22,797 bases of DNA from Actinomycetota bacterium (GTDB lineage: Bacteria; Actinomycetota; Acidimicrobiia; Acidimicrobiales; JAMCPL01): positions 6,281 through 29,077 of the forward strand of contig JAMCPC010000086.1 in the NCBI GenBank assembly GCA_023379725.1, given 5' to 3'. Of the stretch, positions 15,818 through 22,761 are shown one piece after another. A program made the translations under genes and the position numbers. How positions within the stretch are numbered: position 1 is the first letter of the stretch; the number at the start of each line of letters is the position of its first letter. The notes beneath the pieces are model-generated. The model made no database searches. It was not told the origin of the DNA and saw only the letters and a list, made by a program, of their open reading frames with translations.

Positions 15818-16378
15818 TTAACGCGGTGTCGCTACTCGCACCGCATTAGGAACTTCTTCTACCCATCCAGCAAGCGTGTCGCCAGCCCTTTCTGAATCCG
15901 TTCCCTTTCTACGCGTAATCTCTCCTGTTCGGATCTTCTCATGCAATGTCAGTATCGCATGCATCAAAGTTTCCGGGGTAGGAGGACAACCAGGTGCATA
16001 CACATCCACCGGAACCACCTGATCCACTCCCTGAACGATCGCATAATTATTGAACATACCGCCGGTAGACGCACATACTCCCATTGAAATCACCCATTTG
16101 GGCTCCATCATCTGGTCATACACCTGCCTGAGGACTGGAGCCATCTTCTGAGAGACACGACCAGCCACTATCATCAAATCAGATTGGCGCGGAGATGCCC
16201 GGAATACCTCCATTCCAAACCTACTTATGTCAAAATCAGCCGCACCAAGTGCCATCATCTCGATGGCACAACATGCCAACCCAAAGGTCGCAGGCCAAAC
16301 ACTACTCCGTCTGGCCCATTTCACCAGATCTTCAATCTTGCCGGTAAGAAAGCTGTAACCAAGATCTTCCAAGCCCAT
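15818..16378 (-). CDS. nuoB: NADH-quinone oxidoreductase subunit B (cluster N2)
   Basis: This subunit binds 4Fe-4S cluster N2, the final electron donor to quinone. N2 ligands are visible in FGLACCAIEMMALG with its tandem cysteines, SMGVCASTGGMF, and VYAPGCPPTPE. The start was set at the ATG at 16378, giving 186 residues beginning MGLEDLGYSFLTGK. This matches the usual family N-terminus, lies 1 nt after the nuoA stop, and is preceded by GGGAGGG at 9 nt. A longer frame opens at 16429 but would overlap nuoA by 50 nt and swallow that ribosome binding site. The C-terminal part after the family core is a short polar extension ending VATPR. Confidence 0.95.
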   Translation of the reverse strand: MGLEDLGYSFLTGKIEDLVKWARRSSVWPATFGLACCAIEMMALGAADFDISRFGMEVFRASPRQSDLMIVAGRVSQKMAPVLRQVYDQMMEPKWVISMGVCASTGGMFNNYAIVQGVDQVVPVDVYAPGCPPTPETLMHAILTLHEKIRTGEITRRKGTDSERAGDTLAGWVEEVPNAVRVATPR

Positions 16379-16379
16379 A

Positions 16380-16886
16380 TCAAGCAACCCTCCCATGATC
16401 AGCAGAGTCATCGTGAGACCCAGAAGCATGTCTTGCCGATTCCTGTGCCGTTATCCGCTTGATGGTGTTCTCCACGGTACGATCACTGGCCGCAGGCTGC
16501 CATCTCTTGATCGGACCCCAGTCGAGTGCTCCATTGCTCACAAGGTAAAGAAACGTAACGAAGACTATTGCAGCAAAGACCACCACTTCGAGTAGGCCAA
16601 AGGTGCCAAGCTGCTTGTATACCACCGCCCATGGATAAAGAAATACGATCTCTATATCAAAGACAACAAAGATCATCGCTACCAGATAGAACCTGACCGG
16701 AAAACGCTGCGGAAGCTCTTTTGTCGGTACAATCCCACATTCATAGGGAGCCAACTTGGCTCTGGAGGGTTTTTTGCGCGGTGCCAGTATGCTCGACGCG
16801 ACAAACGAGAGTCCGGCAAATAGGACTCCTAAAATGATCAGAACGAGTATCGGCAAGTACTGTACCATGTATATAGTTTTTATCAC
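16380..16886 (-). CDS. nuoA: NADH-quinone oxidoreductase subunit A
   Basis: This small membrane subunit of complex I (ND3 homologue) is the first gene of the operon. Three transmembrane helices are seen. The loop after helix 1 contains KLAPYECGIVP with the conserved cysteine. Helix 2 carries FYLVAMIFVVFDIEIVFLYP, with the acidic residues of the proton path. A polar tail of about 45 residues follows helix 3. The frame opens at GTG 16886, and an ATG at 16868 (MVQYLPILV) is a strong alternative since it is closer to family starts. Neither has a clear ribosome binding site. It is divergent from the reductase gene, with a promoter region between. Confidence 0.95.
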   Translation of the reverse strand: MIKTIYMVQYLPILVLIILGVLFAGLSFVASSILAPRKKPSRAKLAPYECGIVPTKELPQRFPVRFYLVAMIFVVFDIEIVFLYPWAVVYKQLGTFGLLEVVVFAAIVFVTFLYLVSNGALDWGPIKRWQPAASDRTVENTIKRITAQESARHASGSHDDSADHGRVA

Positions 16887-16899
16887 GTACGGGAGGTGC

Positions 16900-16929
16900 T
16901 TGGCACATCGAGAGCCCGATATCTATAAA
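16900..16929 (+). promoter_or_regulatory. candidate promoter for the reductase gene
   Basis: TTGGCA (16900-16905) and TATAAA (16924-16929) are separated by 18 bp on the plus strand, a good match to a housekeeping-sigma promoter. The predicted start is near 16936. Its -10 box is the same six base pairs as the candidate nuo -10 box on the other strand. Confidence 0.5.
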
Positions 16930-16952
16930 CTACCAGTTCAAAGCCTATTCAA
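16924..16952 (-). promoter_or_regulatory. candidate nuo operon promoter
   Basis: Reading the minus strand, TTGAAT (16947-16952) and TTTATA (16924-16929) are separated by 17 bp. An offset reading uses TATAGA (16922-16927) with a 19-bp spacer. Transcription would start about 30 nt before the nuoA GTG. It is assigned by consensus similarity only. Confidence 0.45.
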
Positions 16953-17007
16953 CAAATAACGTTTGATAAATGGTAACGGGTTGGAAAAATCATTTAGGAT
17001 GAATAGC

Positions 17008-18420
17008 ATGGCTGTTTATCCGGAATCACATATATACGACGTACTGATAGTCGGCGCAGGCCCTTCAGGATCATCTGCGGCTTACTGGCTCGCTGAAGCC
17101 GGCTACGACGTTGCGGTACTCGAACGGAAACACTTTCCTCGTGAAAAGACCTGCGGCGATGGTCTCACCCCAAGAGCAGTAAGACAACTTGAAGACATGG
17201 GTGTCGGCGACGCTCTCACTGAAGCACACAAATACTACGGTTTACGCACCTGCGCATACGGCAGGGAGTTGGAACTGCGCTGGCCAGAGCACCCTTCATT
17301 TCCCCCCTATGGCTATGTCATCACCCGGCATGATCTGGACATGCTCGTAGCAGAGAGAGCAGTAAAGGCTGGGGCGCATTTATTCCAGGAGACCGAAGCG
17401 ATAGAGCCTATTATCGACACCTTGCAACCCTCCGAGAGGATATCTTCGTCCAGATCAGACATACCTATGCAACCAGCACAAGAGAGTCTGCCCAGGCTAC
17501 TCGCCCGTACCTCCGCCTCCGCTATGCAACCAGCACAAGAGAGTCTGCCCAGGCTACTCGGTATCAGGGCGAAGGATGTAAAGAGCGGGCAGTTGGCAGA
17601 TTTTAAGGCTCGTTATATCATCCTCGCCGAAGGAACCGCTTCACGCATCTCCAGGGCTATAGGTGCCAAAAGAGATAAGCGACTTCCTCTTGGAATGGCG
17701 TTGCGTGGATACTACCGATCTCCCAGGCATGACGATCCGTTTATCGAATCTCATCTGGACGTACGAGATGAAAACGGAGATACCCTTCCAGGCTATGCCT
17801 GGATATTCCCTCTGGGCGATGGTCGCGTAAACGTCGGGGTAGGACTTATCACAACTTCAGGAAGATGGAAGAGAGTCAATACGTCCAATATGATGGATGT
17901 CTTTATAAGCAACGCGCCTTCGTCATGGGGGCTTCGTCCTGAAAATTCATGTGGCCCTGCTACCGGAGGACGCCTACCCATGGGACTGTCCACTGTATCA
18001 AAGTGCGGTCCCAACGTACTCCTTACCGGCGATGCAGCAGGCTCTATAAATCCGTTTAATGGTGAAGGTATATCGTATGGGTATGAGACCGGCAGGATAG
18101 CTGCCGCCTGTATAGGTAATGCCCTCTGCGGTGGCGGCTCGGACGCTCTCTACGACTATGATTACCGCCTCCAGGCTGCATATGGTGACTACTATAAGAT
18201 AGGTCGTACCTTTGTGAAAATGATAAGCCAGCCCGAAGTCATGCACAGGTGCGTGCAACTCGGTATGCATTCCAAGCCTCTCATGGAATGGCTGCTGAGC
18301 ATCATGGCAAACCTGTTACGCCCCGATAGTAACGCCCCAGCAGAGCTTGCATACAAACTCCTGGCCGCCGTGGCACGTAGTACCCCCGACCCCGAAGATT
18401 TTACAATGTCGCTCAGCTAA
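17008..18420 (+). CDS. geranylgeranyl reductase family FAD-dependent oxidoreductase
   Basis: This flavoprotein probably saturates double bonds in an isoprenoid chain. Next to complex I, the side chain of menaquinone is the most likely target (inference, by analogy with mycobacterial MenJ). It shows the N-terminal dinucleotide fold DVLIVGAGPSGSSAAYWLAE with a following LERK, then FPREKTCGDGLTPRAV. It has the PxYxWxFP-type motif LPGYAWIFPLGDGRVNVGVG, and the second FAD motif GDAAGSINPFNGEGISYGYE. The start is uncertain: the frame opens at TTG 16963, with ATGs at 16999 and 17008. The last is chosen because AGGA lies 8 nt upstream and the fold begins soon after. Residues about 140-190 form an insertion with a repeated MQPAQESLPRLL segment, absent from the usual fold. 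No terminator is obvious downstream. Confidence 0.88.
   Translation: MAVYPESHIYDVLIVGAGPSGSSAAYWLAEAGYDVAVLERKHFPREKTCGDGLTPRAVRQLEDMGVGDALTEAHKYYGLRTCAYGRELELRWPEHPSFPPYGYVITRHDLDMLVAERAVKAGAHLFQETEAIEPIIDTLQPSERISSSRSDIPMQPAQESLPRLLARTSASAMQPAQESLPRLLGIRAKDVKSGQLADFKARYIILAEGTASRISRAIGAKRDKRLPLGMALRGYYRSPRHDDPFIESHLDVRDENGDTLPGYAWIFPLGDGRVNVGVGLITTSGRWKRVNTSNMMDVFISNAPSSWGLRPENSCGPATGGRLPMGLSTVSKCGPNVLLTGDAAGSINPFNGEGISYGYETGRIAAACIGNALCGGGSDALYDYDYRLQAAYGDYYKIGRTFVKMISQPEVMHRCVQLGMHSKPLMEWLLSIMANLLRPDSNAPAELAYKLLAAVARSTPDPEDFTMSLS
17465..17560. repeat. 39-bp perfect direct repeat (57-bp period) inside the reductase gene
   Basis: The 39 bases at 17465-17503 recur exactly at 17522-17560, an offset of 57 bp or 19 codons. 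Each copy encodes MQPAQESLPRLL. A weaker third copy (LQPSERI) may precede them. The identity at synonymous sites suggests a recent duplication, or recent selection or conversion. Confidence 0.95.
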
Positions 18421-18425
18421 ATCCA

Positions 18426-18530
18426 GAGGCTTTCATAGCATCGGAATGTGGCAAATTACCCGGAGCATTCCATTAATATACGACTAACATGAATGGAGGC
18501 TTTCATAGCATCGGCGTGTGATGAACTACC
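18426..18530. repeat. 35-bp direct repeat pair in the pre-hemA region
   Basis: Blocks at 18426-18460 and 18496-18530 match at about 29 of 35 positions. The first 19 bases (GAGGCTTTCATAGCATCGG) are identical. The second copy leads directly into the first hairpin repeat. The first copy leads into CGGAGCATTCC (18461-18471), which looks like the same hairpin with its centre deleted. Confidence 0.85.
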
Positions 18531-18677
18531 GTTCCCTTACGAACGGGACATTCTCGCCGGCGCGAGACTTCGGCAAACCTCGCTCTTGACCGTTCCCTTA
18601 CGGATGGGGCATTCTCTGCACTCACCTCAACCACCTCTACATCGACTACACCCTACCCTTACGGGCGGGGCATTCTC
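18529..18677. repeat. three 27-bp hairpin repeats at exact 61-bp spacing
   Basis: Copies lie at 18529-18555, 18590-18616 and 18651-18677, each start 61 bp from the last, with unrelated 34-bp intervals. Pairwise identity is 24/27, 23/27 and 22/27. The shared core is CCCTTACG, three variable bases, GGG, one base, then CATTCTC. Copy 1 has a perfect 6-bp stem CCGTTC/GAACGG; copy 2 keeps the stem through G-U pairs. The array ends 36 bp before hemA. Its nature is unresolved. Confidence 0.85.
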
Positions 18678-18695
18678 ACCTAAAGTCTGATAAAA

Positions 18696-18701
18696 TATAG
18701 T
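18696..18701 (+). promoter_or_regulatory. possible -10 box for hemA
   Basis: TATAGT lies 12 nt before the GTG start, which would give a very short leader. No convincing -35 box is seen at 17 bp, where the last hairpin repeat lies. Confidence 0.3.
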
Positions 18702-18713
18702 AATGGTGTCAAG

Positions 18714-20063
18714 GTGCCTGTAGTAGTATTCGGAATAAACCACGAGAATGCTCCCCTTGATCTGGTAGAAAAGGTAACACTTTCCGCTCAGGGCATAGAG
18801 GGACTGGCAAACTCTGTCACAAAGAACGATGACGTATACGAGTCTGTAGTACTTTCCACTTGCCTACGAACAGAAATATACGCAGTTACTAGTCAGTTCC
18901 ACGATACCATAGATGCCTTTGCCGACATCATGACACATGCTACAGGTATAGACCGGGATCTACTCGATCAGTACCTGGAGGTACGTTTCGACGACAACGC
19001 GCTCCAGTATCTTTTCGAAGTGACTGCCGGATTGAGATCTGCTGTTCCCGGAGAGACAGAAGTACTTGGTCAGGTAAGAAGAGCATTGAACAATGCTATA
19101 AAACAGGGGACGGCCGGACCTATTCTGCGCTCTTTATTCCAGCACGCGATAGCCGTAGGTAGAGAGGTGCGTCTGTCCACAGCCATTGCTCAAGGTACTA
19201 CGTCGTTTGCTCACATAGCCGCTGAACTCATAGCAAACAGGCTGCAAAACGATTTGAGCAAGAGTAAAATAGTCATCATAGGAGCAGGTGAAATGGGTGA
19301 GGGAGTAGCCACTGTTTTAGCAAATAAGTATGGTCCATTACATGAACTCACTATCTTGAGCAGGACGCCACAAAAAGCTAGAGACTTAGCCGACAGGATC
19401 ACTACGAACGCTGATCAGACGCACCTCAAGACAAGTGGAGCAGGTATGGCAAACCTGCCAGAACAGATTATGGGAGCAGATGCTATAGTGGTATCTGTAA
19501 CGGGTAATTCAACTATTCTAAACCGCTCTACCGTAGAGGCAGCCCTCAGCAATGCCAGGCAGGTAACCAATTCTGGTAAGCAAATGTTAATCATCGACCT
19601 TGGTATGCCAAAAAACGTAGATCCTCTGGTGGCTGGTTTGGAGGATGTATCGTTGTTTGATATGGGATATATGATAGATCACGCCCAGGGGGTTCTAAAG
19701 GACCGCCGCGACGAATACGAAGCCGCTAGTAAACTCATAGAAGGAGGCATTGCTACCTACCGGAAGAATCAGATAGAGAGGGGTGCCGCACCTGTGATAA
19801 CTGCGCTACGAGACAGGCTGGAGGCCATACGCAATGACGAGATTACCAAGGCACGCAGCCGACGCAGTAACAGCAGCCTGGACAACAACGATCTTAGCGG
19901 CACCTACGATGAAGACGATAGGTACTGGGAAGATGTCGATCGCATGACAAAGCGAATTGTTGCAAAATTTCTTCATCAGCCAACCGTATCTCTCAAAGAA
20001 TCCATGAGCACCCCAAGGGGCGCGCACCTGATAGAAGCCGTAAGAGATCTGTTCGATCTGTGA
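18714..20063 (+). CDS. hemA: glutamyl-tRNA reductase
   Basis: This enzyme catalyses the first committed step of C5-pathway tetrapyrrole synthesis: NADPH reduction of glutamyl-tRNA to glutamate-1-semialdehyde, in the cytoplasm. The N-terminal domain begins VVVFGINHENAPLDLVEKV. The catalytic cysteine is Cys50 in LSTCLRTEIYAV, where most relatives have CNR rather than CLR. AGLRSAVPGETEVLGQVRRA follows near residue 105, and GREVRLSTAIAQGTTSFAHI near 150. The NADPH-binding domain has IVIIGAGEMGEGVA near 185 and LIIDLGMPKNVDP near 300. The C-terminal dimerisation helix region is present to residue 449, with a short polar insertion near 390. The GTG start is forced, since no in-frame start lies upstream before a stop, and it has no clear ribosome binding site. 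It is first of the hem genes and carries the repeat array upstream. Confidence 0.95.
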   Translation: MPVVVFGINHENAPLDLVEKVTLSAQGIEGLANSVTKNDDVYESVVLSTCLRTEIYAVTSQFHDTIDAFADIMTHATGIDRDLLDQYLEVRFDDNALQYLFEVTAGLRSAVPGETEVLGQVRRALNNAIKQGTAGPILRSLFQHAIAVGREVRLSTAIAQGTTSFAHIAAELIANRLQNDLSKSKIVIIGAGEMGEGVATVLANKYGPLHELTILSRTPQKARDLADRITTNADQTHLKTSGAGMANLPEQIMGADAIVVSVTGNSTILNRSTVEAALSNARQVTNSGKQMLIIDLGMPKNVDPLVAGLEDVSLFDMGYMIDHAQGVLKDRRDEYEAASKLIEGGIATYRKNQIERGAAPVITALRDRLEAIRNDEITKARSRRSNSSLDNNDLSGTYDEDDRYWEDVDRMTKRIVAKFLHQPTVSLKESMSTPRGAHLIEAVRDLFDL

Positions 20064-20122
20064 TTAGGGCAGAACTGAACAGAGTAAGAGACTCAGCAGC
20101 GTAGTTATCACTAGCGAAACCA

Positions 20123-20128
20123 TATAAT
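20123..20128 (+). promoter_or_regulatory. -10 box consistent with a leaderless hemC transcript
   Basis: A perfect TATAAT ends 6 nt before the hemC ATG, so transcription would start at or next to the start codon. No ribosome binding site is visible in the 71-bp gap, which fits. The -35 region is weak. Confidence 0.45.
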
Positions 20129-20134
20129 TAGTCG

Positions 20135-21166
20135 ATGCCTACCACCAGAACATCCTTAAAAATTGCAACCAGGAGATCACCACTTGCCATTGCTCAAGCA
20201 AACGAGGTTGCTGGAACACTAGCCGAGTTAGCGGAATTAGAGGGATTGGATAGACTACCACCTTGCGAGCTGTTTCCAGTATCCACTGTCGGTGATGATT
20301 TAGAGGATGTTCCACTGAACAAAATTGGTGGTGAAGGAGTATTCGTAAAAGAAGTGCAGGCTGCAGTACTCTCGGGAAAGGCAGACATAGCCGTTCATTC
20401 TGCAAAGGACCTTCCATCGGTAGAGGTGGCTGGCCTGATCATAGGTTGTGTGCTCGAACGAGCTGATCCACGTGACGCTCTGGTAAGTGAAGTAGACTCA
20501 ATATTTGATCTACCAGCCGGTGCTCTCGTCGCCACTGGATCCGTCAGACGACGCTCCCAGTTATCGTGGATACGACCAGACTTGAACTTCTGTCAGATCA
20601 GAGGAAATATCCATACAAGACTAAGTAAAATAAAGTCGTCAGCCAATGCAGGTATTGTCGCTATGGCGGCTATAGAACGTCTGGAAATCGATGAATCGAA
20701 TATACACCCCATACATACCTCTATGATGCTACCCCAAGCCGGCCAGGGAATTATTGCTGTCGAATGCAGATCCGACGACCACGAAACAAGAGAGTACCTC
20801 ACACTCATAGACGATATGACCTCTCATTTGGAACTCTTGGCAGAGAGAGCTTTTCTGCGAACCCTTTCGGGAGGCTGCAATCTCCCAGCTGGTGCCTTAG
20901 CTACAGCATCACTCTCCAAACCTACTTTTCCAAGCAACCACAAAGAGACTAATCAACCACACCATAAAACAAATGACGCATACAATGATCACAATGGCAC
21001 CATCATAGAGATAACAGGTATGATAGCCAGTAGGAACGGCAAAGCACTGATTAGGCAAAACTTAATAGGAATGAATCCGGAAGAACTGGGAGTTACATTG
21101 GCACAGGATCTGCTTGTTCGGCAGGGAGGAGAATCACTCATGAACCTGAACAGAGAGTATTTATGA
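20135..21166 (+). CDS. hemC: hydroxymethylbilane synthase (porphobilinogen deaminase)
   Basis: This enzyme polymerises four porphobilinogens to hydroxymethylbilane. The N-terminus LKIATRRSPLAIAQANEVA is typical. Further motifs are the ADIAVHSAKDLPS segment near residue 88-100, TGSVRRRSQLSWIRPD, QIRGNIHTRLSKI, and LPQAGQGIIAVECR. Cys248 in TLSGGCNLPAGA is the dipyrromethane cofactor attachment site. The C-terminal domain carries a His/Asn/Lys-rich insertion of about 25 residues (near 265-290), not common in the family. Total length is 343 residues against roughly 310. It is 71 bp after hemA with its own apparent promoter, and its stop overlaps cobA-hemD as ATGA. Confidence 0.95.
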   Translation: MPTTRTSLKIATRRSPLAIAQANEVAGTLAELAELEGLDRLPPCELFPVSTVGDDLEDVPLNKIGGEGVFVKEVQAAVLSGKADIAVHSAKDLPSVEVAGLIIGCVLERADPRDALVSEVDSIFDLPAGALVATGSVRRRSQLSWIRPDLNFCQIRGNIHTRLSKIKSSANAGIVAMAAIERLEIDESNIHPIHTSMMLPQAGQGIIAVECRSDDHETREYLTLIDDMTSHLELLAERAFLRTLSGGCNLPAGALATASLSKPTFPSNHKETNQPHHKTNDAYNDHNGTIIEITGMIASRNGKALIRQNLIGMNPEELGVTLAQDLLVRQGGESLMNLNREYL

Positions 21167-22761
21167 CCGTTTATCTGGTAGGTGCAGGTCCAGGAGACCC
21201 CGGTCTCATTACGCGACGAGGCTATGAACTGCTAAGCCGTGCAGAAGTAGTACTTTACGATCGATTGGTGGACAAAAGGCTACTGTTAGCTGCACGCCAA
21301 GACGCTACCTTGGTCTATACTGGGAAACAGCCTGGTCACACTGACCGCCAACCTGATCTGAACGAGCAACTAATCCGTTATGGACGCTCTCATGACATAG
21401 TTGTACGCCTAAAGGGTGGTGACCCGTTTGTGTTTGGCAGGGGGGGAGAAGAGGTTCAAGCATTAAACGAAGCGGGCATCAAGGTAGAGGTTGTTCCCGG
21501 AATCACCTCAGCCATAGGCGTACTGACCTCCGCAGGAATACCGGCAACTTACCGAGGTATGGCCAGAAGTATTACCATTGTCACAGGGCACACTGGTACA
21601 AAAGAGATCAGCGGAGAGACTCAATTGGAGACTCCATTGAAAAGCATAGTAAGTCCATCTGGCATTACCGAATACGATGAGGCAGAAACCGCTATACCGG
21701 AAGATGGAGAAGACAATATAGACTGGAACTGCCTGGCAAAGCTCAAGGGAACACTAGTAATACTTATGGGAGTAGATAATCGAGCCGAGATAGCATCACG
21801 CCTGATAGGAGGGGGGTTATCAAAATCTACTCCTGTAGCAGCAGTGGAAAATGGTACAACGGTGTATAGCAGGACTGTACATACTACCCTGGGTCACCTT
21901 GCAGATATCAAGCTAAAGGCACCTGCCGTCATTGCAATCGGCCAAGTGGCTGCACTGGACCTAATCGATTCTACCCAGCTTCCTCTAAGTGGTCTGTCTA
22001 TAGTAAACACCAGAAGTCGCAACCAAGCGGAACCGTTCAGCTCGCTACTAAGAGATGCCGGTGCAGAGGTCATAGAATTGCCTGTAATTACCTTCAAACC
22101 TCCCGATGACGGTGGCCTGGAACTGAGACGGCATGCCGCCTGGCTAAACCGTTACGATTGGATCGTATTCACCTCTGCCAATGCCGTAGAGGCATTTTTT
22201 GCATGTTTACGAGATGCTCGTGACCTGGGTGGCATACGGGTAGCTTCTGTAGGAACTATGACGGGAGCAGCACTTCGCGAGCGCAATGTTGTTGCTGATA
22301 TTATTCCGGACAAGGAGCAGAGTACAGCAGGATTAGTGGACATCATGCCAGCTGCAGGCCCTATATCCGGACGCAAGGAAACCGGAAGAGTGCTCTATCC
22401 AAAAGCAGCCGGTGCGCCACCGACTCTGGGAGATGGGTTGAGAAAGAAAGGCTGGCTGGTAGATGAAGTAATCGCATACAGGACTGTTCCTGCCACCCGG
22501 GATGACGGCATTACAGATGAGCTGATAGAGATGGCCAAGCACGCAGATGCTATCACTTTCACCTCGCCCTCTGCAGTATATGCATACTTGGAATTGGTAG
22601 AGGACAGAAAAGTTCCGTCTGTGGTCGCATGCATAGGCAACACGACAGCAAATGCAGCTCGAGATTCCGGATTGGCAGTAGACGTAGTGGCTAAAGAGCA
22701 AAGTGCAGAAGGAATAGTAAGAGGACTCATAGAGTTCAAGAAAAGGCTGGCAGGTGAATAA
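21163..22761 (+). CDS. cobA-hemD: uroporphyrinogen-III C-methyltransferase / uroporphyrinogen-III synthase fusion
   Basis: This bifunctional protein closes hydroxymethylbilane to uroporphyrinogen III (HemD part) and methylates it to precorrin-2 (CobA part), the branch point to haem, sirohaem and B12. Residues 1 to about 265 are the methyltransferase, with VYLVGAGPGDPGLITRRGYE, VVLYDRLVD, VVRLKGGDPFVFGRGGEE, VVPGITSAIGVL and TPVAAVENGT. A roughly 30-residue acidic insertion sits near 145-180. Residues from about 270 to 532 are the synthase, with YDWIVFTSANAVEAFF, RVLYPKAAGAPPTLGDGLRK, ADAITFTSPSAVYAYL and VACIGNTTANAARDSGL. Fused cobA-hemD genes are common in actinobacteria and some Firmicutes. 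The ATG overlaps the hemC stop by ATGA, so expression is coupled. There is no break or frameshift. Confidence 0.94.
   Translation: MTVYLVGAGPGDPGLITRRGYELLSRAEVVLYDRLVDKRLLLAARQDATLVYTGKQPGHTDRQPDLNEQLIRYGRSHDIVVRLKGGDPFVFGRGGEEVQALNEAGIKVEVVPGITSAIGVLTSAGIPATYRGMARSITIVTGHTGTKEISGETQLETPLKSIVSPSGITEYDEAETAIPEDGEDNIDWNCLAKLKGTLVILMGVDNRAEIASRLIGGGLSKSTPVAAVENGTTVYSRTVHTTLGHLADIKLKAPAVIAIGQVAALDLIDSTQLPLSGLSIVNTRSRNQAEPFSSLLRDAGAEVIELPVITFKPPDDGGLELRRHAAWLNRYDWIVFTSANAVEAFFACLRDARDLGGIRVASVGTMTGAALRERNVVADIIPDKEQSTAGLVDIMPAAGPISGRKETGRVLYPKAAGAPPTLGDGLRKKGWLVDEVIAYRTVPATRDDGITDELIEMAKHADAITFTSPSAVYAYLELVEDRKVPSVVACIGNTTANAARDSGLAVDVVAKEQSAEGIVRGLIEFKKRLAGE

Larger units (their letters stand above)
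18421..18713. other. 293-bp repeat-rich intergenic region upstream of hemA
   Basis: No credible gene is present. The region holds a 35-bp duplicated block (18426-18460 and 18496-18530) and a three-copy, 61-bp-period hairpin array (18529-18677). A short AT-rich stretch with a possible -10 box follows, ending at the hemA start. A 65-codon frame at 18493-18690 runs through the repeats but looks spurious. Confidence 0.85.

Noticed and set aside
15818..16429. Longer nuoB start at 16429
   Set aside because: It would overlap nuoA by 50 nt, adding residues not seen in the family. ATG at 16378 has a proper ribosome binding site and the expected MGLE start.
18421..18475. Rho-independent terminator after the reductase gene
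   Set aside because: No GC-rich stem followed by a T run is present; the sequence is the duplicated 35-bp block instead.
18529..18677. Calling the 61-bp array a CRISPR
   Set aside because: There are only three diverged copies (22-24 of 27 identical), no cas gene in the window, and an equally good resemblance to IS200/IS605 end hairpins. It is left as a repeat of unknown type.
18493..18690. 65-codon plus-strand frame in the pre-hemA region
   Set aside because: It runs through the 61-bp repeats, so its peptide is just the repeat translated in successive frames. There is no family resemblance and no ribosome binding site.
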